DNA from: Bradyrhizobium sp. ORS 285
GTDB taxonomy: Bacteria > Pseudomonadota > Alphaproteobacteria > Rhizobiales > Xanthobacteraceae
DNA: 64,000 nucleotides
Reading direction: 5' to 3'
NCBI RefSeq assembly: GCF_900176205.1
Contig: NZ_LT859959.1
Location: 6,159,001-6,223,000, forward strand
Part shown: positions 8,391-17,628 of the stretch, piece after piece
How positions within the stretch are numbered: the first letter of the stretch is position 1
Layout: the number at the start of each line of letters is the position of its first letter
The notes under the pieces: model-generated
What the model was told of the DNA's origin: nothing
Databases searched by the model: none
What the model saw: the letters and a program-made list of their open reading frames with translations, nothing else
Made by a program: the position numbers and the translations under genes

Positions 8391-10136
8391 ATGGAAAGAC
8401 GCCTCGCTGCCATCCTTTGCGCCGATGTTGCCGGCTATTCGCGCATGATGGGGATCGATGAGGCCGGCACGCACGCCGCCTTCAAGGCTCATCGCGGCGC
8501 GATCCATCCGATCATCCTCAATCACGCCGGCCGTATCGTCAAACACACCGGCGACGGCTTCCTTCTGGAGTTCGCAAACGCCGCCAGCGCGATCCAGTTC
8601 GGGGTCGAGATGCAATGCCTGATGGCGGAACGCAATGCGCATCTGCCGACCGAGCGCAACATGCGCTTTCGTCTCGGCATCCATAAGGGCGAGGTCACGG
8701 TCGACGATGGCGAGGCCTTCGGCGACGGCATCAACGTCGCCGTCAATCTCGAATCGATCGCCACGCCGGGAGGCGTCGCCATCTCGGGACCCGCCTATGA
8801 GGAGGCGAGCCCGCAACTCCCCGTCAGTCTCACCAACGCCGGAAGCTTCCAGTTCAGGAATCTCCAGGAGCCGATCCAGGCGTGGACATGGGAGCCCGAG
8901 AGCGATGCCGCGTTTGGGGCGCACAGAAGCGCGGCCAGCGTGCCACCGCCCTACCGGACGGCGGTCGTCGGTGTGTTGCCATTTGCCAATCTCGCCGACG
9001 GCACCGACGAATATCTCGCCGACGGCCTCGCTGATGACCTGATCCATGCCCTGTCGCTGCAATCATTCTTTCGCGTCCTGAGCCGGACGTCGACGTTTCG
9101 CTTCAGGGACCGCGGAATCGACCCTCGGCTCGTCGCCCGCGAGATCGATGCGACCTATCTGATCCAGGGAACGGTGCGGCGCTCGCAGCAGAAGATCCGC
9201 GTGACGGCCGAGCTGATCGCGCCCGAAACCGGCGCCCAATTGTGGGCCGGACGGTATGATCGGGACATCGGTGATCTCTTTGCGATGCAGGACGAGATCA
9301 CCACCAGCCTCTACGCCGCGCTGATGCCCGAGATCTATCGCGCCGAAGCCTCGATTCCGGTGCGTTCGCAGGCGGCCGATCCGACGGCATGGGACCGTTT
9401 CCTGCGAGGCCTGTCCCACTACTATCGACCGACCAAGACCGACTACGAGATTTCGATCACACTGTTCCGCGAAGCGATCCGGCTCGACCCGACGCTGGGC
9501 ATCGCACATGCTTATCTGGCGACCATTCTGATGCAGGGCATCAGCTTCGGCTGGATCAAAGGCTCGCGTGAGCTCTGGGACGAGGCCAAGAGCCTCGCCT
9601 TGGACAGCGTCCGACTCGATCCTCGCTTCTCCTACACCTACGCCATCCTTGCCTTCGTGCACGCCATGCAGGGCGCACACGACGACGGCATGAAAGCGGC
9701 GCGTAAGGCGACCGAACTCAACGCTTACGACATGGGTGCGCGTGGGGTGCTTGGCCTCTGCCATATGGTCATGGGCGAGCATCAGCAGGCGATCGATCAG
9801 TTCTCGGTCGCGGCGCAGCGCGGCAACAGCGATCCACGCTATCAATGGCCGGCGCTGAACGCCTACAGTCACTATCTGCTCGGCCGCTATGAGGCGGCGC
9901 TGTCCTGGGCGCGTGAGGAGCTGTTCCTCTATCCCAACCATCTGCAGGCAATGACGATCCGGGCCGCGAGCCTGGGCCAACTCGGCGACCACGATCAGGC
10001 CCGGGACGCCATCGCGGCGCTGGGCGAGCAATATCCGTGGCTGACGCTGGACCGCCACCTGAAGAACATCCGGTGGAAGCAGCGGGCCGACATCGACCAC
10101 TACCGCGACGGACTGATCAAGGCGGGATTGACCTGA
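8391..10136 (+). CDS. Class III adenylate/guanylate cyclase with TPR domain, probably catalytically impaired
   Basis: The product has 581 residues: a cyclase homology domain at 1-170, a FlgO/TolB-like middle domain at about 190-320 (VVGVLPFANL, DGLADDLIHAL, AREIDATYLIQGTVRR), and C-terminal TPR-type helices. Metal Asp residues (D12 and D55) and the substrate Lys K51 are present. In the transition-state motif, N115 is kept but the expected Arg four residues on is Asn (GDGINVAVNLE, N119). Its tandem paralog has Arg there. I infer reduced or absent cyclase activity, perhaps a regulatory or heterodimer partner. The ATG at 8391 matches the start of the paralog. Confidence 0.9.
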   Translation: MERRLAAILCADVAGYSRMMGIDEAGTHAAFKAHRGAIHPIILNHAGRIVKHTGDGFLLEFANAASAIQFGVEMQCLMAERNAHLPTERNMRFRLGIHKGEVTVDDGEAFGDGINVAVNLESIATPGGVAISGPAYEEASPQLPVSLTNAGSFQFRNLQEPIQAWTWEPESDAAFGAHRSAASVPPPYRTAVVGVLPFANLADGTDEYLADGLADDLIHALSLQSFFRVLSRTSTFRFRDRGIDPRLVAREIDATYLIQGTVRRSQQKIRVTAELIAPETGAQLWAGRYDRDIGDLFAMQDEITTSLYAALMPEIYRAEASIPVRSQAADPTAWDRFLRGLSHYYRPTKTDYEISITLFREAIRLDPTLGIAHAYLATILMQGISFGWIKGSRELWDEAKSLALDSVRLDPRFSYTYAILAFVHAMQGAHDDGMKAARKATELNAYDMGARGVLGLCHMVMGEHQQAIDQFSVAAQRGNSDPRYQWPALNAYSHYLLGRYEAALSWAREELFLYPNHLQAMTIRAASLGQLGDHDQARDAIAALGEQYPWLTLDRHLKNIRWKQRADIDHYRDGLIKAGLT

Positions 10137-10251
10137 GGGGATCCCGGGATCGATCCCCGAGCTGCCACATGGCCTACACATTGCTTCCGCAAAATCATTG
10201 GATTCGAGCAACGCTGCCGTGTTATCGCCCTCTGTAGGAGCGAGGAAACGA

Positions 10252-12045
10252 ATGGAGAGACGGCTGGCCGCCATTGTCTGTGCCGATGTGGTCGGTTACT
10301 CGCGGATGATGGGCGCCGACGAGGCGGGAACCCATGCCGCGTTCAAGGCCCATCGCGGCGCCATCCATCCGATCATCCTCAATCACGGCGGCCGCATCGT
10401 AAAGTATACGGGCGACGGATTTCTCCTGGAGTTTCCGAGCATCGTCGGCGCCATCGCGGCCGCGGTCGAGGTTCAGAAGCTGATGGCCGAGCGCAATGCT
10501 CATCTGCCGGCCGATCGCGTCATGCAGTTCCGCCTCGGCGTGAACATGGGCGATGTCATCTTCGATGAAGACGAGGTATTCGGCGACGGCGTCAACACCG
10601 CGGTGCGACTTGAGGCCGCAGCCCCTCCCGGCGGAATCGCGCTGTCCAACAAGGCCTATCAGGAAGCCTTCAAGCATCTGACCGTCACCTTCGTCGACCG
10701 GGGTCCGTTCCGCTTCAAGAACATCGAAGGCACCATCAACGTCTGGACCTGGGATCCGTCCTCGCCGGAGAAGAGCCGCGAGACGCCGCCCGCAACCTCG
10801 CTGCCGGCGGAGTACCGGACCGCCATCGTCGGCGTACTGCCCTTTGCCAATCTCAGCAGCGAGACCGATGAGTATTTCTCGGACGGCCTGGCGGAAGACC
10901 TGATCCACGCCCTGTCGCTGCAATCCTTCTTCCGGGTGCTCAGCCGCAATTCGACCTTTGCCTTCAAGCATGCGGGCATGAGCGCGCGCCTGATCGCGCG
11001 CGAGATCGATGCGACCTATCTGATCCAGGGCTCGGTGCGGCGCTCCGGCAACAAGATCCGGGTCACCGCCGAGCTCGTCGCCCCGGAGAACGGCGAGCAG
11101 ATCTGGGCCGGGCGCTACGACCGCGACATCGGCGACCTGTTCGCCGTCCAGGACGACATCACCGCCAATCTCTGTACGGCGCTGATCCCCGAGATCTACC
11201 GCGCCGAGGCAGCCGTGCCGGTGCGGTCGTCGACCACGGATCTGACGGCGTGGGACCGGTTCCTGCGCGGCTTGTCGCACTACTACCAGCCGACCAAGGC
11301 GGACTACCAAAGCTCGATCGCGCTGTTCCGCGAGGCGATCAAGATCGACCCGGGCCTCGCGATCGCCCACACCTATCTCGGCACCATCCTGCTGCAGGGC
11401 ATTCATTTCGGCTGGATCCGGAATTCGCGGGAGCTGTGGGACGAGGCGATGGCGCTCGCCGAAGCCGGCGTGCGGCTCGATTCCCGCTCGTCCTTCTCCT
11501 ACTCGCTGCTGGCCTATGTCCATGCCATGCAGGGACGGGTGGAAGCGGGCATGGAGGCGGCACGCAAGGCGCTGCAGCTCAACCCCTATGACATGGGCGC
11601 GCGCGGCGTGCTCGGCGTGTGCCATCTCGTCGGCGGCGAGCACCGTCAGGCCATCGAGCTGTTCTCGGTGGCGGCGCAGCGCGGCAACAGTGATCCGCGA
11701 TATCAATGGTCGGTGCTCAGCGCCTTCAGCCACTACATGCTCGGCCAGTATGACGCAGCGCTGTCCTGGGCGCGCGAGTCGCACTATCAGAATCCCAACC
11801 ATCTGCAGTGCCTCGCCATCCGCGCCGCCGCGCTGGCGCAGCTCGGACGCTCCGTCGAAGCCGGCGAGGCCGTCGCCGCGCTGCTCAGTCAGCATCCGTG
11901 GATGACGATCGACCGGCTTCTGAGCAACATCCGCTGGCGCAATCCGGCTGATATCGCCCATTATCGCGACGGCCTCGTCAAAGCCGGCGTGCCGCTCACC
12001 AAGCTGACGCTGGTCGACACCAAGGCGAAATACGCGGGCGAATAA
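10252..12045 (+). CDS. Class III adenylate/guanylate cyclase with TPR domain
   Basis: The product has 597 residues with the same architecture as its upstream neighbour: cyclase domain 1-170, FlgO/TolB-like domain at about 200-330, TPR helices to the end. All catalytic positions look intact: D12 and D55 for metal, K51 for the base, N115 and R119 for the transition state (GDGVNTAVRLE). It would make cAMP or cGMP in the cytoplasm. AGGAGCGAGG precedes the ATG with good spacing. The two genes, and a TTGGATTCG block upstream of each, are a tandem duplication; this copy has an extra 16-residue tail. Confidence 0.92.
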   Translation: MERRLAAIVCADVVGYSRMMGADEAGTHAAFKAHRGAIHPIILNHGGRIVKYTGDGFLLEFPSIVGAIAAAVEVQKLMAERNAHLPADRVMQFRLGVNMGDVIFDEDEVFGDGVNTAVRLEAAAPPGGIALSNKAYQEAFKHLTVTFVDRGPFRFKNIEGTINVWTWDPSSPEKSRETPPATSLPAEYRTAIVGVLPFANLSSETDEYFSDGLAEDLIHALSLQSFFRVLSRNSTFAFKHAGMSARLIAREIDATYLIQGSVRRSGNKIRVTAELVAPENGEQIWAGRYDRDIGDLFAVQDDITANLCTALIPEIYRAEAAVPVRSSTTDLTAWDRFLRGLSHYYQPTKADYQSSIALFREAIKIDPGLAIAHTYLGTILLQGIHFGWIRNSRELWDEAMALAEAGVRLDSRSSFSYSLLAYVHAMQGRVEAGMEAARKALQLNPYDMGARGVLGVCHLVGGEHRQAIELFSVAAQRGNSDPRYQWSVLSAFSHYMLGQYDAALSWARESHYQNPNHLQCLAIRAAALAQLGRSVEAGEAVAALLSQHPWMTIDRLLSNIRWRNPADIAHYRDGLVKAGVPLTKLTLVDTKAKYAGE

Positions 12046-12162
12046 CGCAATCTCGACTTGAGGTTGACACGGCGGCGGGTTACGCCATCATTCATAATTG
12101 CATTGTAACGTTCAGACGCTGAGGGCTTTCGCCCTTCCGCGGCGCAATTCGGCGCCGACCTT

Positions 12163-12192
12163 GTTTGTTTGCGTGCCGTTTGTTTGCGTGCC
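12163..12192 (+). repeat. Perfect 15-bp tandem duplication
   Basis: GTTTGTTTGCGTGCC occurs twice with no gap (12163-12177 and 12178-12192), 40 bp upstream of the di-haem gene's ATG. It lies in the probable 5' leader and alters spacing between upstream signals and the gene. Confidence 0.9.
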
Positions 12193-12231
12193 CGTTTTCA
12201 TCACTCAGCTGCTTTTCAAGGATGTCGCACG

Positions 12232-15042
12232 ATGCAAGAAGACAGCGCCCGCGTCCGTGACGCCCTGCCGGGGCAAGTCCCCGTCTCTCCCGACAATCCA
12301 TGCCCCTTCCTGCGCGCACTCGTCGCCGGCGGCTTCGTCGATGGGCACAGCGTTCCGCTCAAGACGATCGGTGATCGGGTCGAGGCAGCCAGTGGCGAGA
12401 CCGGCTTCAAGAAGCGCATCGTCGGCATCGAGACCTTCGGCGTCGCGCTGATTGCCAACGGCCTCTCGCCGCTGCGGCTGCTGAAAAGCCTGTTCTCCGG
12501 CGCCGATCTCGATCAACTGCGCAACGGCCCGCTCGACAAGCATGGCGGCGGCTCGCGCATTCTCGATGCCGAAGCCAAGATCCATCCTGAGGAGATCGAT
12601 CGTTTCGCGAGCTTCGGCAGCGATTATCCCGATCCGAATGGCGGCACCGAGCGCGGCTTGAATGCGGCGCAGATCCAGACCTTCATGAAAGCCAATCTGC
12701 AGCGCGACGGCGATCAGGCGCGCTGGTACTTCCCGATCCTGATGCAGGGCGAATGGCCGGTGCTGCTGAACATCCTGGGCAAGGGCGAGGGCGACGGCCG
12801 CTATCTGTCGGTCGCTGAGGTCCGCACGTTGTTCGTCGAGCGCCGTTTTCCGCAACGCATCGTCTCGCGCCTGATGGCCAAGCCGACGCCAGCCAACATC
12901 GTCTGGCGCATCGGCAAGGCCGTCGTCGGCACGGCGGTCCTGGCTGCGGTCGCTGTGCTGCTGGCCTGGGTGGCCGCGCCCGACGCGGTCAGCGACAAGC
13001 TGAGCGCCATCCTGCCGAAGAAGGCTGCGGCCCTGATCCCGCCGGCGCTGCCGGAGGTCGAGTCGACCAAGGCGGCCTACTGGCTCGACCAGGGCTGGAC
13101 CACCAAGGACCGCCACTGGTTCCACCATGTCACCCAGGGCACGGCGACCTTCCCGATCCCCTACGCCTGGTTCATGGCGATGGAGCAGCCTTATTTGTCG
13201 CTGTTCGGCACGCCCGGCCTGATCTCCGACAGCGCCTATCTCGAACGCTTCGGCTTCATTCCCAGTCCGAAGAGCGTCGATGGCGACCCCAGCGCGCTTC
13301 GCGCGTTCGGCTATGCGGCCACCACGGCTGCCAAGACCGACATCGCGCCCGCCCTGCCCGCCAGCCTGAAGCCGACGCCGGCCGGTAACGAAGACGGCCT
13401 GCCGGTCGGCTTCGCCCGGCTCTCCGGCGCGGCCGACCCGGCCACGGGCGCCGCCCAGTCGAACAAGATCGGCTTGACCTGCGCGGCCTGTCACACCGGC
13501 AGCATCCACTACAAGGGCGTCAGCGTGCGGTTCGACGGCGGGCCGGGGATGGTCGACCTGCGCAAGCTCGAAGAGGCCATGGGCTTTGCGATGATCTTCA
13601 CGCAATACGTGCCCGGCCGCTTCTCGCGCTTTGCCGATCGCGTGCTCGGGCCGAACGCCACGGATGCCGATCGCGATGCCCTGAAGAAGGGGCTGAAGGC
13701 CGCGACCGACTTCGCGCTCAACATGCAGGCCAAGAACTACCAGACGGCGATCGAGGCCAAGGGCCAGACCGAGACCGAGGAAGGTTTTGGCCGGCTCGAT
13801 GCTCTGAACCGCATCGGCAACCAGGTATTCTATCTCGACATGGCCGTCAGCGGCCTGCCGAACATGCTCGGCAACCAGGAGGCCATCGACGCGCCGGTGT
13901 CCTATCCGCCGATCTGGACCGTGCCCTGGTTCTCCTGGGCGCAGTATGACGGCTCGATCTCGCAGCCGCTGATCCGCAATGCCGGCGAGGCGCTCGGTGT
14001 GTCCGCGCAGATCAACTTCTCGCCGGAGACGGCGAGCGACAAGCTGTGGCGGTCGACGATGGCGCTCGAGAACCTCACCCACATCGAGGACATGCTGCGC
14101 GGCCCCGATCCGTTCGCGACGACAACGCCGGCCTTCGGCGGACTGACCTCGCCGAAATGGCCGGAGAAGCTGTTCGCCGGCGACGATGCCTGGAAGATCG
14201 ATCCGGCCCGCGTCGAGCGCGGCCGCAAGATCTACGCGACGATCTGCGTCGAATGCCATCTCGGCCCGGTCGCCGATCCCGTGTTCGACAAGGCCTATCC
14301 GGACAAGAGCTTCTGGAAGATCAAGCCGGCGGATGACTGGGAAACGAAGGGCTGGAGCGCCAAGGGGCCGATCCTCGACCTGATGCAGAAGCCCGTCGAG
14401 GTGATGCAGACCGATCCGGGACAGGCCAGCATTCTTGCGACGCGCAAGGTCAAGGTCCCCGGCTTCCTCCAAGTCGATCCGGCCAAGGAGCTGAAGGGCT
14501 GCAATCTGCCGCAGGGCTCGACCACCGAGATGCCTTACGCGCTGGCGCTGATGGCCGTCGTGCAACGCGCCAGCGACAAGTGGATGGAGGACCGCAAGCT
14601 CTCCCCGGCCGAGCAGGCGGCGCTGTGGGGGGACCGCCCGAACTGTCCCAATCCCGCCGGCAAGACCTATCGCGCCCGCCCGCTCAACGGCGTCTGGTCG
14701 ACCGCGCCCTATCTGCACAACGGCTCGGTGCCGTCGCTGTATTGGCTGCTGACGCCGGCGGCTGAGCGGCCGACCTCGTTCTGCCAGGGCGCCCGCGACT
14801 ATGATCCCAAGCATGTCGGCTTCGACGTGGCGAAGGGCGGCGAGACGGCCTGCAAGGTCGGACAGTCGCTGTTCGCCACCAAGGACGGCAGCGGCAAGCC
14901 GATCAAGGGCAACAGCACGCTCGGCCATTCCTTCGAGGGGCCGACCAAACCCAATCCCAAGGACTATCCGAACGGCGTCATCGGCGGCACCTTCTCCGAG
15001 GAGGAGCGCTGGGACCTGATCGAGTACCTGAAGACGCTGTGA
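12232..15042 (+). CDS. Membrane-anchored heme-thiolate-peroxidase-like / RoxA-like di-haem cytochrome c fusion
   Basis: The product has 936 residues. Residues 1-225 have no signal peptide and resemble the Peroxidase_2 (chloroperoxidase/peroxygenase) family: a P23-C24-P25 motif near the start followed by FLRALVAGGFVDGH, and later GEWPVLLNILG...LSVAEVRTLFVERRFP. One membrane helix follows at about 228-250, then a large C-terminal part with two haem c motifs, CAACH at 417-421 and CVECH at 672-676, and the layout of RoxA-type rubber oxygenases and bacterial di-haem peroxidases. Positive charge before the helix predicts N-terminus in the cytoplasm, haem c domain in the periplasm. AAGGA precedes the ATG at 12232. 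Substrate unknown; the N-terminal assignment is weaker than the C-terminal one. Confidence 0.82.
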   Translation: MQEDSARVRDALPGQVPVSPDNPCPFLRALVAGGFVDGHSVPLKTIGDRVEAASGETGFKKRIVGIETFGVALIANGLSPLRLLKSLFSGADLDQLRNGPLDKHGGGSRILDAEAKIHPEEIDRFASFGSDYPDPNGGTERGLNAAQIQTFMKANLQRDGDQARWYFPILMQGEWPVLLNILGKGEGDGRYLSVAEVRTLFVERRFPQRIVSRLMAKPTPANIVWRIGKAVVGTAVLAAVAVLLAWVAAPDAVSDKLSAILPKKAAALIPPALPEVESTKAAYWLDQGWTTKDRHWFHHVTQGTATFPIPYAWFMAMEQPYLSLFGTPGLISDSAYLERFGFIPSPKSVDGDPSALRAFGYAATTAAKTDIAPALPASLKPTPAGNEDGLPVGFARLSGAADPATGAAQSNKIGLTCAACHTGSIHYKGVSVRFDGGPGMVDLRKLEEAMGFAMIFTQYVPGRFSRFADRVLGPNATDADRDALKKGLKAATDFALNMQAKNYQTAIEAKGQTETEEGFGRLDALNRIGNQVFYLDMAVSGLPNMLGNQEAIDAPVSYPPIWTVPWFSWAQYDGSISQPLIRNAGEALGVSAQINFSPETASDKLWRSTMALENLTHIEDMLRGPDPFATTTPAFGGLTSPKWPEKLFAGDDAWKIDPARVERGRKIYATICVECHLGPVADPVFDKAYPDKSFWKIKPADDWETKGWSAKGPILDLMQKPVEVMQTDPGQASILATRKVKVPGFLQVDPAKELKGCNLPQGSTTEMPYALALMAVVQRASDKWMEDRKLSPAEQAALWGDRPNCPNPAGKTYRARPLNGVWSTAPYLHNGSVPSLYWLLTPAAERPTSFCQGARDYDPKHVGFDVAKGGETACKVGQSLFATKDGSGKPIKGNSTLGHSFEGPTKPNPKDYPNGVIGGTFSEEERWDLIEYLKTL

Positions 15043-15089
15043 GCCCATCACGCGGCGCGCCTTGCCGATGCCGAGGCGCGCCGCCGCTG

Positions 15090-17621
15090 TCATGCAGCGC
15101 TCCATTCACCGGGGCGGATGCAGCGCCGGATCGTTCCCTGCTCGCCGAGGGAATGCAGCATCACCCAGCCGTTGACGACGAGATCGCGCACACCCTGATG
15201 GCGCTGTATTACCTCGTCCATCGCGCTCTCGGGCGCGGCGATGAAGACGTTCAGCCGCACCGGCTCGTGGATGAAGCGCGTGCCGTCGTGGACCGATTGC
15301 CAAGGCAGTCCGACCCTGAGATCGCCGGCATTACCTTCGAGCACGCCGAGCTGGCCGACGATGTTGTGCAGCACCTTGTTGCCGCTGCCGAAGGCTGCAT
15401 TGTTCACGGTCGAGCCGTAGTATTGCAGATTGATCCAGCTCGCGACCACCATCGGCGCCGTCATGATCAGCTCGAGCGTCCGATAGCCGTCGTCGCGCGC
15501 AGCCTCGTACGAGTGCAGGAAGGCCCGGCCGCCGAGATCGAGACCGCGGGTGAAGCCGCGCGGCGCCGCGATGAAGGCGGCGTTGCCGGCGAGCCCCCAT
15601 TCGGGCCGCACCTGCGACCAGTCGCGACTGCGCGCGATCACGGCATCGTCGACATCGGACTTATCGCGGATGCCGAGCAGCGCGCTGCGCTCCAGCCGCG
15701 CCAGCCGCGCGGCGTCGGCCAGCTTCTGCTTCAATCGCTGCAGGTCCGGCGCGAGCGTCGCCGGAACGTCGTCCTCATCGAACAAGGTCACCGCGTCGGT
15801 GGTGGTGTCGTGCAGCGCGCCGATGAACCAGCAGTCAGCGGGGATGTCGATGCCCTTGGCCCGCAGCCCCTCGCGCACCCGCCAATCGTTCAGCACGGCC
15901 GCGGCGACGCGGGCATTGGCCTCACCGGTGTGTCCGCCGCAGGCGCCGCAATCGAGCCCCGAGGCATGCGGATTGTTGACCGTGGTGCTGCCATGGCCTG
16001 CCAGCAGCACCAGCCGCGCGAACGGCCCGGTCAGCGACATCGCCTTCAGCACCGCCTCGGCCATCGCGACCCGCTGCGGATCGGTGAAGCCGGTGGCCCG
16101 GCCGCCGAGCTCACCCGGCACGAGCCGCGGCTGAACCCGTGCGGCGATCTCGGGATCCAAGCCATCGACGACCGGCGACGGCACCGGCCGCGTGACGCCC
16201 GCGCTGTCCGTGGCGATCTTGGCGGCAAAGCCGAGTCCGGCCGTCTCGACGAAGGAGAATGACGACACGGCCGAGACCTTGAACGACTTCCACGCCTTGG
16301 CCGCGCGCCGCCGCAACAGTCGAAGGCCGAGCACCTCGGCCTGCTCGACGTCATCGGCATCTTTCACCGCCTCGCAGACGATGAAGGCGGGCTTGAGCAG
16401 CACCGGACATTGCGCGCCGCCCCGGGTGTGGCCGATCGGGACGTATTCGATCGGGAAGCCGAAGAATCCGGCGAAGCCGATGGTCTCGACTTCAGGATAG
16501 GCGGTCTCCAGTGCGCGCCGGAAGATCTCCGAGCGCACGTCGATGCAGAACGCCGCCTGCACCGGCGGCCGTGCCGGCAGCCGCGTGACCGCCGCCTGGG
16601 CACCGTGCTTGGCGAGCCGGGCAACGAGCTTGCTCCGGATCGCGATCTCATAAGCCTCGTGCAGGACGAGATCGATCGCGAGCTCCGGCGTCTCTTCGAG
16701 CCGCTGATCGGCCGGCAGCTTCGCCGCCTCCACCATCGCCTGCGCCCAGGCCGCCTTGAAGGCCTCGTCGGTGCGTTCCTGATACAGCGCGTAGCCCCAG
16801 GTGAGCCGGATCGCGAGCAGCTCCAGCAGCGTGTCGTCCCGCCGGCCGTCGAGCTGTGCATTCCAACCGATGTAGCGGGCATAGGCCGACCAGCCGCCGA
16901 GATCGAACAGCGCCCGCACCAGATAATCCTCAACCGCACGCTCGGGGATGCCGAGCCGGTCGACGATCACGCCGATCGCCTGCACGGGATCGGCAGGCAG
17001 CTCCGCAATGGCCTTGCGGAAGCCGGTGAGCCCCATCACCTCCGGATTACGGTCATAGGCCGCAATCGCCCGCCACGCGGCGTACGGCTTCAGCTTCCGC
17101 ACGGGGCTTGGCCAGCTTGCCTGGCCCTCGTCGAAATAGGTGGCGCAGAACGCCGAGATCTCGTCGATCATGAAGGCGACCAGCGAGACGTAGCGATCCC
17201 CCTCGGCGAGCCGGTCGAGCACCTCGGCCACCGTCGCCACCACCGCAGGCGGCGACGACGGCGCGGCCTCGGCGCGCGCCTTCTGCTTGAGCGCTTCGAC
17301 ATCGAGCCCCGTCGACGGATGCAGGTCGAGCGCCTGCGCCAGCGCGGTATCGGCGATCCGGCCGTCGTCGAGCGCCTGCCGATAATAGGCCCGCGGCATC
17401 AGCATCCGCGTCCGCACCACGCGCTCGAACGTCGCGGCCGTCGCGGCGAAGCTCTGCGAGGTGAAGCCGAGGAACGGATTGACGGCGACGAAGTGCTTCA
17501 GCGGCCACAGCGGCGCGATCCGCTGGCAGGCGCTGTCGATGCGGGCCATCAAACCGGCATCGGCGGAGGTGTCGATCGGGTCGGTCAGGGACATGACAAG
17601 GGCAGCCTGGGTCATCGTCAT
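15090..17621 (-). CDS. dabA: Inorganic carbon transporter subunit DabA
   Basis: The product has 843 residues of the DUF2309/UPF0753 family, the cytoplasmic carbonic-anhydrase-like half of the DAB inorganic-carbon accumulating complex. The predicted zinc ligands are C359 and D361 (AAFCIDVRSE), H543 (LLAGHGSTT) and C558 (SGLDCGACGG); their spacing equals that reported for Halothiobacillus DabA (C351, D353, H524, C539). The gene follows dabB by 7 bp and is co-transcribed. The complex is thought to drive one-way CO2 hydration with an ion gradient. The start is at the ATG pair 17621/17615. Confidence 0.95.
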   Translation of the reverse strand: MTMTQAALVMSLTDPIDTSADAGLMARIDSACQRIAPLWPLKHFVAVNPFLGFTSQSFAATAATFERVVRTRMLMPRAYYRQALDDGRIADTALAQALDLHPSTGLDVEALKQKARAEAAPSSPPAVVATVAEVLDRLAEGDRYVSLVAFMIDEISAFCATYFDEGQASWPSPVRKLKPYAAWRAIAAYDRNPEVMGLTGFRKAIAELPADPVQAIGVIVDRLGIPERAVEDYLVRALFDLGGWSAYARYIGWNAQLDGRRDDTLLELLAIRLTWGYALYQERTDEAFKAAWAQAMVEAAKLPADQRLEETPELAIDLVLHEAYEIAIRSKLVARLAKHGAQAAVTRLPARPPVQAAFCIDVRSEIFRRALETAYPEVETIGFAGFFGFPIEYVPIGHTRGGAQCPVLLKPAFIVCEAVKDADDVEQAEVLGLRLLRRRAAKAWKSFKVSAVSSFSFVETAGLGFAAKIATDSAGVTRPVPSPVVDGLDPEIAARVQPRLVPGELGGRATGFTDPQRVAMAEAVLKAMSLTGPFARLVLLAGHGSTTVNNPHASGLDCGACGGHTGEANARVAAAVLNDWRVREGLRAKGIDIPADCWFIGALHDTTTDAVTLFDEDDVPATLAPDLQRLKQKLADAARLARLERSALLGIRDKSDVDDAVIARSRDWSQVRPEWGLAGNAAFIAAPRGFTRGLDLGGRAFLHSYEAARDDGYRTLELIMTAPMVVASWINLQYYGSTVNNAAFGSGNKVLHNIVGQLGVLEGNAGDLRVGLPWQSVHDGTRFIHEPVRLNVFIAAPESAMDEVIQRHQGVRDLVVNGWVMLHSLGEQGTIRRCIRPGEWSAA

Positions 17622-17628
17622 CTCCGGC

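Noticed and set aside
12205-15105. 966-codon minus-strand frame opposite the di-haem gene
   Set aside because: The plus strand has haem motifs, a start site and a coherent fold; the minus frame is Arg/Ala-rich and matches nothing, as expected in high-GC DNA.
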